DNA from: Corylus avellana
Lineage: Eukaryota > Streptophyta > Magnoliopsida > Fagales > Betulaceae
DNA length: 64,000 nt
Assembly: GCF_901000735.1 (NCBI RefSeq)
Contig: NC_081541.1
Coordinates: 31,204,060-31,268,059, forward strand
Reading direction: 5' to 3'
Shown here piece after piece: positions 1 to 10,983 of this stretch. Under the pieces are notes generated by a model, which saw nothing but the letters and a program-made list of their open reading frames with translations, made no database searches and had not been told where the DNA came from. Both the position numbers and the translations under genes were made by a program. Position 1 is the stretch's first letter. Each line of letters begins with the position of its first letter.

Positions 1-1
1 A

Positions 2-157
2 CTTCCCACAAATTTGCGTATTAACTTGTCTGTGGCTGAGGGATCTCCCAAGGTGGTGGAGGTGGTGGTCAGGGTGGAGAGGAAGCGGTGGGCTTGTTTG
101 GTTAGTGCGCATTTGGGCAACAAAAGAGTTGGTTTTTGTGGCGGTGCTTTGTGAGGG
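2..157 (+). CDS. possible 3' end of a gene cut by the window edge
   Basis: The second forward frame is open from the window edge to a TGA at 155-157, giving about 51 residues rich in Val, Arg and Lys (for example KVVEVVVRVERKRW and NKRVGFCGGAL). Its base composition is richer in G than the AT-rich DNA that follows, which suggests the last exon of a gene lying to the left. I do not recognise the family, and an open frame of this length can arise by chance. Confidence 0.25.
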
Positions 158-960
158 TTGCATGGTAATGGCGACGGGAAAGGCAGTTTAAGACTGCCTC
201 CTAATACTACCATCATTCGGCTCAGCAGCTGAGTTAGTGTGAGCTAGGTGCCTATAATCTTTAGGTGCTGACCATTACATTGTAAAAGTGATAACATTCT
301 AGGGGTTGAGTAAAATTAAAAAAATATATATATATATATATATAGGGGTCGAGTAAAATTAAAAAATATATATATATTGAAAATTTTGATATGATTTAAT
401 GAAAAATTCTAACGAATGGACAAAATTGAAAAATACTGAAAAATGAATACACTAAATTAACACATATAATTGTAAAAGTAATGAAAGATCAAGAGTAATA
501 AATGAAGTTTCTCTTAAAAATAAATAGCAACTACAATGTAAATAGCTAGCTTGATATTACGCAACCCATTTGAAGTTGAGAAATGATAAAAGACATTCTC
601 TCAACTATCTCAGTATATATATAGTCTTATACTTATGGCTCAACACGATTCAAACCTGACATGCGACATTTAGGACTAACAATTTTGTATACGGCTTATA
701 AACACGACATGAACCGAGCACAACATTAGTAGATTATGGTTAAGAGGTCTGGTCCGTTAAATTACGAATTGCCACCCCAAGAAAAAATAATCTTCTCCTA
801 ATGAAAACAAAATTCATAATAAAGAAATAATATGACTGGAATACACAATCCTATCTAATCCTAATACTATTAGGATTCCAAAATTTCTTTAACTAATATC
901 ACCTAGCTGTCTAACTTTAAAAAATATCAGTAGGAAACGAGGAAAAAATGCTTAAATTCT

Positions 961-1204
961 ATAGAAGGGAGAATCATTTTTAATTCTTATGGATTTTAAC
1001 AATCGAAAATGTCGATCAAACTGATCTTTCAATGTTCCCTAGATGCTAGCTATGTTTTTAGAGATTGAGGAAACCTTAATATATAGAAGGGAGAGCCATT
1101 TTTATTTCTTATGGAATTTAACAATCGAAAATGTCTATCAAACTGTTCTTTCAATGTTCCCTAGATGCAAGGTATGTTTTTAGAGACTGAGGAAACCTTA
1201 ATAT
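961..1204. repeat. 122-bp direct tandem repeat, two copies
   Basis: Copy 1 is 961-1082 and copy 2 is 1083-1204. Both begin atagaagggaga and end gaggaaaccttaatat, are exactly 122 bp, and differ at only about a dozen positions. There is no coding frame. It looks like a simple local duplication of spacer DNA. Confidence 0.85.
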
Positions 1205-3190
1205 GGCTTTGTGTTTCAACAAGCGTCTTGGAATCATGCCGCACTGATTTCTATTTACAATAGTATAAAAAAATATCTAAATTGCTCAAAAATTAGTGAT
1301 ACGAACTTGAGTAGAACTCACCATTGAAAATCGGTTTAAAAGGAGAGGATACTCAAGAGCTTATGATTAAGATTAGACTTAATCCATATGGGATACAAGG
1401 ATCGTAACATATCACCATTATTCCACAGCTAACATTTATGACGGCTCACTTTATCGACACTGATCCAATTACAACCCTTTCTTTTTTGGTGATTTCACTC
1501 ACCTATTAGTATTTTAGTCAAACCCATAAGTTACTCTCTTCGTGAGTCGGACTTGTGACGTGGTATTTGACTTTAATACCAAATGATACAAATTTTACGT
1601 ATAACTCACATTTAAAAATCAGCTTACAAGAAAATGGTACTCAAACAATTATATATACATAGTTAAGATTATATTTAATCATGTTAGACACAACAATCGT
1701 AACAATTAGCCTTGTTTGTGGAGATCCTATGATGTTCCATTGCAAATTTGCAATTGGCTATGATATGCTTTTGTCCATTTACAATTGTCACCTTATGAGT
1801 AATCACAACCTACTGTCCTGACTTGAAATTGTGTTTAAAACACTCACTAATTAGTAATGTGCAAATAAACTAGTTTTAAAAGGCCGGCATCTTTTTAAAA
1901 TGACACCTGTTATTGCTAATTGGGTTGACTCTTAAATAAAACAAACAAAACAAACGGAGAAAACCATACTTCACTCAAATTTCTGTTCTCTCTCAAAAGT
2001 TGTAATTGATCTCTAAAATTATTTAACACTTGGCCCACGTTGTTACTATTTATGCTCCTCTTGTATTACTTAAAAAATGAGATGACTTCTAAAATTATCA
2101 TTTGATCAAAATCTAATAATGATCAATCACAAATCCAATAATAATTTTAAGAGCCACGTCATTTTTTGAGAGACTTCGATCCCTTGAGTTTTTTATACTT
2201 TTTTTTTAAAATATTTATCTTGCATTCGCAGTCTCCTCTCTTGAGTTTTTTATACTTTTTTAAAAATAGTTATCACGATGTAAGAGTATTAGCATTTTGG
2301 GTCACGTGTCACACATAATGCATTTTTTTTATTTGACCAAAAAAAAAAAAAAAACCTACCAAAGGGGGTTAAGTGAAAGAATTAAGGCCTGTTTGGATGT
2401 GCGTTTGAAGATATTAAGACAAGAGTTACAAGAGCTCATGTTCTCATACTATTTCTCTATAAATAGAGCATTGTATACAATCAAATAATAAAAAAGTTAA
2501 AAGAAAAGATGTAGCCACAAAAACGCAAAAACTTAAAAGAAAAGATGTAGCCACAAAAAGGCTTTGATGTGTGGACGTAGGCCATAGGCTGAACTACCTT
2601 AATTTTCTGATTCTCTCTTCCATGTTCTCATTTCTCTTCTCTTCTCTAAATTATAAGTTCTAATAGCCTAAAAATCTTTTTGAAGAAAAAAGTATCCGTT
2701 TGGTAAAAAAATTGAAAGTGGTTTTAAGGGTCTAAAAATAGTCAAAACGCACTTTTGGCAAAAGCTTAAAAATAAAGCTTTTGCCAAAAAACGTTTTTTT
2801 TTTCCTACTTAAAAGCTCTATTTTTCAAACACAGTCCCAAATATGCTCTTAATAATTTGCCAAAAAGGTATGCAGTTGTCTATGTGAGATAAAAAGTGAG
2901 ATTAAATGCGACAACGTGAAACACTTGTATTAATATAAGTATCATGTTTTGCAAGATGTAGTCTACAAAATTTGTATTTGCAGAAATAATAATAAATCGA
3001 TATTTTTTGTGAAGAAAAAAAGCCTTTTAAGTATTAAAATTGCTTTTAGGAACCTAAATGCAAAACCAAACACGCCCAATATCGCAACTACCAAATCCAT
3101 TATTGTTGTCATGTTTGGGGTAGTTTATTTATATTTAGAGATTTAAGTACAATTTTGAGTTTTTAAGAGATAATACAACCAAACGTTTGG

Positions 3191-3660
3191 TAAATATCAA
3201 CCTAATTTATGCGTTTATCTGAAGAAGTTACACGTTATAGAAAAAAAAAAATGCTTGAATAGAAAACTAAGCACAAATTCTATTTTTCATCTTTAGAAGT
3301 TTTGATATATTCATCTAATATATGTACTTCTTAAATGTCAACCTAATTTATGCTTGTATTCAAAGAAGTTACATGTTATAGGAAAAAAAACTCAAATGGA
3401 CAACCAAACACACATTATATTTTTCATTTTTATAAGTTTGAGAAATACTACACATCCCAAATTTTTTTCTAAAAAGTTGGTTCTCAAATGATGTGTCACC
3501 ATCCCATGAGTTGGTAACACACTTCCTAAAATAATAAATCACATGAGATTGTGACACATCATTTGATAACTAACTTTTTGAATAAAAATTTGGGATGTGT
3601 AGCACTCTTCTATAAGTTTTGATATATTCATCTAATATATATGTACTTTTCATCTAATAT
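3191..3660. repeat. ~145-bp tandem duplication; second copy interrupted by a MITE
   Basis: The first copy (about 3191-3334) and second copy (about 3335-3660) share 'caacctaatttatg', 'gaagttaca.gttatag' and 'gttttgatatattcatc' in the same order. Copy 2 is longer because the 171-bp element at 3440-3610 plus its target duplication lies inside it. Copy 1 therefore preserves a related empty site. Confidence 0.65.
3440..3610. mobile_element. Mutator-type MITE with 9-bp target duplication
   Basis: A 171-bp foldback element whose arms of about 60 bp carry 'ctacacatcccaaattttt' on the left and its complement on the right. It is flanked by a perfect 9-bp direct repeat tataagttt (3431-3439 and 3611-3619). 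A 9-bp duplication is the hallmark of Mutator-like transposition. The element has no coding capacity. Confidence 0.8.
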
Positions 3661-4042
3661 CTTATGTAGATCTTTATTTTGTGTCTACACATATGCTTAA
3701 AAATTGCTCGAGTAAAAATGAGTCTGTTTGGTAAAAAACTAAAAAAATAAATAAAATAAAATAAAAAAATTGTTTTATTACTTTATTTGTTGCTCTAAAA
3801 AAGCATAAACCAACAGTGTTTTAAGAGAAACTTGAAAATAAAACTTTGTTCAGGCATTTTCTATAAATAAAAGCTCTATTTTCTAAGGCAATCCTAAATA
3901 AGTTTTCAAAAGCTGAAATTTTTTTATAATATTAAAAATATTAATTTAAATAATTAAAGTCTACATTTTTCTTATCTTTGTGATTTAACCGACCCAATAA
4001 ATACAAAAACAATAATTTTTGAGTTTAATCAAAATAGAAACA

Positions 4043-4178
4043 GGATCCTCTCCAATTCAATATCGAGTTAGTTATATGTGAGAGGTATTTGTGTTTTTTC
4101 ACTTTTTGAGAGGACAAAAATATCCCTCTAATATAACTAACTGAATATTCTTCAGTTTATTTAAATTGAAGAGGATAC
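4043..4178. mobile_element. small foldback MITE
   Basis: The left arm 'ggatcctctccaattcaa' pairs with a right arm containing 'ttgaagaggatact', and the inner parts (gttagttatat... and ...atataactaac) also pair, giving a nearly continuous ~135-bp hairpin. The target duplication is not clear, so the superfamily is not assigned. Confidence 0.55.
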
Positions 4179-4733
4179 TAATTCATCAAGTCCTTAATAT
4201 GACAACATTAAAATTTCTCAATCATTTAAAACAATGTACAAGAAGCAAATACCAAAAAAAGGCATTCCTAAGTTTTACCATAAAACACATGGGATTTCCC
4301 TAATATGGTTCTCAAGAAACTCAATATACGCTAAAAACATAACAAAAAATGGATTGAGATCTTCTAAAATTCATTTTAAATTTGAGATTCATAAATTCAT
4401 AAATCTCAATCGTTCATCTCATCTAAACATTTAAAATAAGCTATGTTTCAGAATTTAATGAAGAAGTTACTCTCATCCATATCATAAATCTCGTCTATTT
4501 CATCTAAGTATTTAAAATAAGTCATATTTTATAATTTATTGAGATGGATGATGGTAACTTTCCCATTTAATGACATGGATGATGGTAGCTTACTACTTTT
4601 CTTAAATTTTGAAACATGATTTATTTTAAATGCTTAAATAGGATGAATCATTGAAATTTACAAATTTAAAGAAAATTATAGTGAATGTCAAATTGACAAT
4701 GTACAAATAATAGGAGAGAGAAGGGCGGTTGTG

Positions 4734-4840
4734 TATAAATCCACGATTCGTCTCTATGAATCCGAAAACACCTCTCTTCGGGTCACAGTTTCTTCGCATC
4801 AGCTTGCACCCAGCTCTCCTATAAATTCCTCGTTCACGTG
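4734..4840 (+). promoter_or_regulatory. candidate core promoter and G-box of the DCAF8-like gene
   Basis: Two TATA-like motifs (tataaat at 4734-4740 and 4820-4826) and a perfect CACGTG G-box (4835-4840) lie within 170 bp upstream of the ATG at 4903. A (TAA)n microsatellite (about 4851-4881) occupies the presumed 5' UTR. Which TATA motif is used cannot be decided from sequence alone. Confidence 0.4.
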
Positions 4841-4902
4841 ATCGGAGCGATTAATAATAATAATAATATAATAATAATAATTGAGGTTAAAGTTTTAAGA
4901 GG

Positions 4903-5047
4903 ATGAGTAAGCGAGCGAGAACCAGCGTCGACAAGGCAGTGGTCGATATTTGGCAGCGGGAGGTCGGCCAGCTCTCCACCAGAAACTTCGCGCACAGACT
5001 CGGCGCCTCCGAGGTCTTATCCTGGTTAACCTTAATCCCAAGTTTTG

Positions 5048-5078
<31 letters not shown>

Positions 5079-8000
5079 TGTTTTTGTTTTTATTTTTATT
5101 TTTTTGTTTTGATTGTTTTTTCTGTGCCTTCTTAAAGATGGGTACTGTAGGATTGGTGGGAATTAGAGTAGAATTATCTAATACCTGTTCTGGGTTCCGG
5201 ATAATTTGGTTGGTTTTCCCTGTTCTCGATCAGGGTTATACACATTCGCAACTGTGGATTTGGGATGGCTGAAGTCCTGATTGGCTTAGAATTGTTTACT
5301 TCCTGTTTGGGTTTGGGATAAGTTCGTTGCTTTTCATTTTTCTCAATCAGAATAATTAACATTCATCACCATGGAGTTGGTATACCTTGATTCCTAATTG
5401 GGTTTTCATCTTATATGTTTGGTTAAACTTGGTGTTCTATTTGTTAATATTGATCTGATTTTAAGTGCATAAGATTGAATTATTTTTATTTGCCTTTTCT
5501 TTTTTCTTTTTTTAATATATAGATTTTATCTTGTTGACTTTTGACTGTCGTTCAAAAACTTTCTTTTTATTTCCCTGATGTGTGCTTAAGAACCAAACAG
5601 AGGTTTAGTGACAATGGCTTAGAAGCTCAATTGACTGCATTCTTTTTATTTGGAACCATAAGAGTGCTGAACTAAGTGGCATTCACAAGTCACAAATTTG
5701 ATCCTAGAACATAATGGAAATAGGCATGCAAATATTTTCACTGATGACTATGCACTCTATAGCGTGTTGCCAAGTTGATGTTGTACAAGGTATAATTAGA
5801 TGAATTTAAATGTGCCAGGATCTTGTGCTCCGACTTGATACTTACAGGAAGCTGGAAAAGCACAAAGGTTGTGTGAACACCATAAGCTTCAATGCAGATG
5901 GTGGCATTCTGGTTTCGGGCTCCGATGACAGGCGGGTCATACTCTGGGATTGGGAAACTGGGCATATCAAGCTTTCATTTCATTCAGGTCATAATAACAA
6001 TGTTTTTCAAGCAAAGATCATGCCTTGCACAGATGATCGAAGCATTGTCACCTGCTCTGCGGATGGGCAGGTATGTCATTTGTTCCAAAGCAATTACTGT
6101 ATGGAAATGAAGTATCATTGTTTCATTAAAATGTGTACCAGCTTTATCTTAGAATGTAAGAACGTTATTGGCCACAACCAATGGTCTCCAACTCAAATTA
6201 CACTTCCTCTCTTGGTCCCCTCATAAGAATGGAATGGAGAGTGAGATCATGGATTCAAGACTCACTGGATGCTTGTTAATTCACCAATCAACTTATATAT
6301 ATGTCTATGTCTATGTATATGTACACAAACAGACCAAAAATTATTTTTTTCACTTGAACCATTCCTTAACTTACGTTGAGGTTTTCTCTTAATATTCTAA
6401 AGAGAATTGTCATATGAATGGATAGGGAACAGGTCACCTGTTCTCCAAGTTAATGGATTATGAGATCTTGGCATTACAAATTCAATGATTTGATGTTGCT
6501 TGTTTATCTCCTTTTGCACCTTGTTTGCAGTCAGAAAAAAATTTCACCTTGTTTTCTTTTGCTATCAAGATTAGGAATTTTTCTTGTTTTGTAACCACAG
6601 CACTTATCTTAATTCTTAGCGAACATTTGGTTAATTTTAGGTGAGACATGCTCGGATTCTGGAACGTGGATGCGTGGAAACTACATTGCTTGCCAGACAT
6701 GAGGGACGGGCTCATAAGTTGGCTATTGAGCCTGGGAGCCCACATATATTTTATACTTGCGGTGAAGATGGATTAGTGCAGCATGTAAGTTATGATCCCC
6801 CCTTGCTACTTTGATTGCTGATTGTGTAGTTTCATTTATTTGGAGAATTCAAGTACCCTGGGACAAGCCTAAACAACTGTTCATAGCAAAACAGGGTGAG
6901 GTATAATTATTTGATGAGCTTCATTTGGAGGCTTACAATAGAGAATAAAGTCTCTACTCCATCGAGCCTCCTTTCCTTAGCTTTAATTGCTTTTGCCAAC
7001 TATCCTGAACTTTTCAATGTTACGTGACTAGTTGATCCCAGTTATAAATGTCGCTTGGCATTTTCCTTGCATCATACTAGTGATGGATCTTTTCATTTTT
7101 CCTTACATATTTTGATTTTTTCCGTAATGTTTAGTATTTCTGGGTTATATGGTCATGTGATGCTGTCATTATTGTTACAGTTTGATCTGAGAACTCGGGC
7201 TGCCACTGAACTTTTCTCATGCCAACCAACTGATGGTAGAAGGATCAACATGTCATTTATCCCTCTAAATGCAATTGCCATTGATCCAAGGAACCCAAAT
7301 CTCTTTGCGGTTGCAGGGTCTGATCAGTATACTCGACTTTATGATATCCGCAAGTATAAGTGGGATGGATCATCTGAGTTTGGTGAACCCACAAACTACT
7401 TTTGCCCTCCTCACTTGATTAATCATGAGCATGTTGAAATAACAGGCTTGGCCTTCTCAGAACAGAGCGAACTTCTTGTTTCATACCATGATGAGTTAAT
7501 CTATCTTTTTACAAAGGATATGGGATTGGGACCTAATCCACTTCCAGCCTCTCCAGTGTCTATGAGCAGTGATGCAAGTGAAGCAGGAGGTCATCATAAA
7601 TTGGCAGCTTGTCCATCAGTTATGGATACTGATGATAAAGTTACTCCCCAAGTTTACAAGGGGCACAGGAACTGTAGGACGGTGAAAGGTGTGAACTTCT
7701 TTGGGCCTAAGAGTGAGTATGTTGTGAGTGGATCAGACTGTGGCCGGATATTCGTATGGAAGAAAAAAGGTGGGGAGCTCATTCGTGTCATGAAAGCAGA
7801 TAAGACTGTTGTAAACTGTATTGAGTGTCATCCCCATACCATGGTGCTTGCAAGCAGTGGAATTGACCATGACATCAAGATATGGACTCCAAAGGCCCTT
7901 GAGAGAGCTACATTGCCTACAAACATTGAACAGGTATGACTTGTAATCTTGAGCTGATTATTCAAATTCAAAAGCTTGATATGTTCTCAATTGTATTTGG

Positions 8001-9037
8001 TTTTGGTGGTTTGGCCAGAAACTTTTAACTTTGAACAAGTAGTGGAAACTTAACTTAAGGTTTTGAATGCATATTGCTTCATTTCTTCATGATTAGAATT
8101 TTCTTATAAATAGGTAAAGTAGGTTGCTGGCTACTGACATGGTCTTTCACATTTTTGTGTTTGCTAGACAGAGTAAAAGTGCGTGTTAGTCGTTTATGTA
8201 GGACTTTGCTGGTTTAATTTTTTCTGTTTAGATTTCCTACTCTTTGGTCCTTTTCTTACTCCCTGAACTCCCAAGGCTTGGAAAAAACTCAGGTGGTCCT
8301 GGAACTTTTCAGGATGTGTAGAAAGTTGATATTAGACCAGCATTGCCATTTTGATGTTGATAAACAATTAGATGTAGACATGGATAGGGCTATACTACCC
8401 ATGCTACAAATCAAATGGGCAGCAGAGGAACTAATTTCTCTGCCGTTACTTGTTTTGAAAAAGGTTCTGATACCTGATCGAATTCTTCATTGGTTTACCT
8501 TTGGTGACTTCGACGACGATGACAATGACGATGATGATGAAGATGGTGATTTTTTCTATGATGATGATATTTCTGATGATGTTTCTGATGAAGATGATGA
8601 TGATGATGATGATGGTAGCAATGGTGATGAAAATGACAATGACGACGCTGTTGATGATGATGGTAGCAAGGGTGATGAAAATAATAATGATGGTGATGGC
8701 AATTGATTGATGATGCTGATGATAACAATGGCAATGATGATAGTTTTCTTGGTAGCTGTGTTGAATGATGATGATGATTATGACTTACCCTTTTTGTGTC
8801 CAGCAGAAACCCAAGGCTAGGGACTGGACGGATAGTATATTTTCTCCTCAGGAGTTGATGTTGCATCTACTTCAATTCCGAAGGCAGAGGACTAGCAGTA
8901 CAAGCCCCGAGCGCAATGGTGAAAACTCCGCTGATGGTCGGGAATTTTTAGAGCTATTTTTTACATTCAATGCCAACGGTGATGCTTCTTCAGATGATGC
9001 AGGGGATACCACCAGTCAAGAGGATTTGTTTAGTTGA
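4903..9037 (+). CDS. DCAF8-like WD40 repeat protein
   Basis: Five exons join in frame: 4903-5013, 5819-6070, 6641-6784, 7181-7933 and 8804-9037 (about 497 aa). All introns are GT/AG and phase 0. WD40 units are visible, for example CVNTISFNADGG...ILWDW in exon 2, YTCGEDGLVQHFDLR across exons 3-4, NLFAVAGSDQYTRLYDIR and YVVSGSDCGRIFVWKKKGG in exon 4. The FDLR and YDIR ends resemble the WDxR signature of DDB1-binding proteins. The C-terminus is acidic and ends DEDLFS-like (QEDLFS). In this family (DDB1- and CUL4-associated factor 8) the protein is thought to act as a substrate receptor of a CUL4-DDB1 ubiquitin ligase; that role is inferred from the family. The order and spacing of motifs match Arabidopsis At4g35140 as I remember it. 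The last intron (7934-8803) contains an unusual GAT-repeat tract, and its 3' end is a CAGCAG tandem acceptor. Retaining that intron would give an immediate stop (GTA TGA). Confidence 0.93.
5041..5112 (+). repeat. T-rich (GTTTT)n/(GTTTTT)n microsatellite in intron 1
   Basis: Successive gtttt and gttttt units fill the start of intron 1, directly after the exon 1 donor. The tract is non-coding, and the phenylalanine/valine-rich frames through it are meaningless. Confidence 0.8.
8502..8780 (+). repeat. GAT/GAC trinucleotide tract in intron 4 of the DCAF8-like gene
   Basis: Imperfect gat/gac repeats with interspersed gaa, ggt and aat codons run for almost 280 bp. The forward frame of the first 200 bp would encode a poly-acidic stretch. 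The preceding open frame has no ATG start, no splice acceptor that continues exon 4, and no counterpart in the conserved protein, so I treat it as intronic repeat. Confidence 0.8.
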
Positions 9038-10983
9038 GATGCTGGAGCCATAGTTTGTTTGACTATGAGAAATGGTATCTTGTACATTCACATCACATGC
9101 TTGTCCTCTATTTAACTCCTGTACCATTTCTTAATGCTTTTCAATTTTATTTTATTTTTACTTTTTTGTCAATATATTACAGGTTTGTATTTGTTTATCT
9201 TCGATATTGATAAGGTCTTATACATTTACCTTCTTTTGTTTTTGTTATTGTTTCTTCTTCTTCTTTGGGCTAGATTCAGTTCTGTTGTGGGTGGTATTGT
9301 GGTAGCCGATGGCTCTTTTTCTTCCCTTAATAGTCATATTTAACATTTGTTTGCTGGTGAATTTTGCTGAAATTGGAATCATGGCTCTAGCATTTCAGAG
9401 CTTTCAAAAAAAAGCATTATTTGTTTCTCAGGTTAGCAGTCTTTTGTACTAAAATATGCTTTGAAATATTTTAGTTTTCGATTTTATTTTAGAAATAAAA
9501 GTCTGGCTTAATGAGTAAAGCCTAGATTAAGGACCTGCTTAAGGAATTCTATCCTCTCTAATCCCCTTAGAGCATTCTCAATGAACTCTTTATTCTTTAG
9601 CTAAAATTTGGCTAAAAAACTCACTAAATTTTATTAGTTTAACTAGCAGCTATGCAGAAGTATCTAATAATAAACTCTTTAAATTTTACTCTAATCTATT
9701 TAAATGTAGTTTTTATTCTATCTTCATTAATTTTTTATTCTCAATAGCACCCCCAACAAAGTTACAACTTACAAACCCATAAAGGTGAGTGAGAGAGAAA
9801 GTGTGAAGATAAATATAAAAACATAAAAAATAGAGTAGAGAAAGGATTTTGTTCTCCAAATGTGGAGAGAAGTTTGACAAGCCCTAAAATGGAGAGGGGA
9901 ATAGAGAGCTTGATGGAGCTTGATTTTCGTAGAATTTAACCAAATTTGGGTTAAAAGTGAATTTTAGAGAGTTCATTGAGGATGCTCTTGCTACCTATCT
10001 TTAGCGGTCTAGTCTGGAACTTAAGACAAGAAAAATGAATGGTTTTTTGAGCTTGTAGGAGTCCCTTATTCCCCATAAATACATAAATACTCCTTATGAA
10101 CAACGAAAAGGATTGGGCAACTCGATAATAAGCCAGAAAACAATCAAAGTAAACAAAAATTAAAAGGAAATGCATTAAATGAATGACGCGACCTTATGTA
10201 ATCTTAGCACGAACACCAAGAAAAGAGGCTGCTATGATTGCTTTTATTTCCCTGTTTTGAAAAATAAAAAGTCGGAGGAGAATGTAGCACATAGAAAAAG
10301 AAAAGTTGGACTTCCATGAAGAGTGTCGTTAACATTAACAATGTTGACGTGTCAGTTTCAATCAATTCTTTAATTTTTATTTTTAATAATTTATAATCCA
10401 ATGATTGATTGGGATTGCCACGTTCAACATTATGTGGATAGTTGTATGATAAAAATGTAGTACGCATATGACTAATTCAAGGGTTTGTTGTGATTGCCAC
10501 ATCAGCATTGTGAGATTAGAGTGTAATTTCTAGCATTGCTTGAAATGCAAATGTAATTTCTAACATTAATTTTTCCAATTAATTTGGCTTAGGTGTTGTA
10601 AAAAAAATTACATCTCATCTCCTGTAATTTTAAATGGTCTAAAGTTAATTTTAAATTTTTTATAAAATAAGAGGAAAAGTAAAATTAAATATAGACCATT
10701 GAAAACTTATCACCTATAATATTTTAAAACAGTCTTTTTTTTTTCCAGCACATAAGTTAAATCTTTTCCCAAGACAGAAATTTCTTCCAGGTTGGATTTC
10801 CTCCAAAGTGCTGAGCTTTTCATTTTTATACCCAAGAAATCCTGACTGGGCCATCTTGGTCAGGATGGGCCCAACCCATTTCGGCTCTCTCCGTCTTCCA
10901 CACTCGCCGATATTAATATCTTCCTCGGACGCGAGCGAGTCAAGCTGACTCACTGAGTTATCTGAGCCTGCGACTCGGTTCCC
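9038..10983. other. 3' UTR and spacer between the DCAF8-like and DNL genes
   Basis: The first ~300 bp are T-rich and probably the 3' UTR of the WD40 gene. A 418-bp foldback element lies at 9570-9987. Nothing coding is seen in 9990-10740. The last 240 bp (10745-10983) are GC-richer and likely hold the promoter and 5' UTR of the next gene, with no clear TATA box. Confidence 0.6.
9570..9987. mobile_element. foldback MITE with 'gagcat.ctcaatgaactc' termini
   Basis: The left end reads gagcattctcaatgaactc and the right end is its inverse with one mismatch (gagttcattgaggatgctc). Further inside, 'aaatttggctaaa' on the left pairs loosely with 'aaccaaatttgggtt' on the right. Element length is 418 bp with no coding frame. 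I could not identify a clean target duplication. Confidence 0.7.

Larger units (their letters stand above)
158..4690. other. AT-rich spacer without a recognisable gene
   Basis: No exon-like frame is visible. The stretch holds AT microsatellites around 324-380, a 122-bp tandem duplication (961-1204), a short tandem copy of about 30 bp near 2493-2560, a decayed ~145-bp tandem repeat carrying a MITE (3191-3660), and another foldback element (4043-4178). Segments such as 2695-2850 and 3720-3900 contain gene-poor motifs of the 'gtttggtaaaa' type common at ends of dispersed plant elements, but I could not find matched termini. Confidence 0.6.

Noticed and set aside
961..1204. CRISPR-like or satellite array
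   Set aside because: Only two long copies without spacers in a eukaryotic genome; a simple tandem duplication explains it.
8278..8706. 142-codon frame with a poly-acidic end
   Set aside because: It begins at a TTG, lies wholly in intron 4 of the DCAF8-like gene, does not connect to the flanking exons, and its second half is simply the GAT/GAC microsatellite.
8495..8866. His-rich minus-strand frame of 123 codons
   Set aside because: It is the complement of the same GAT/GAC tract; histidine codons arise from the repeat.
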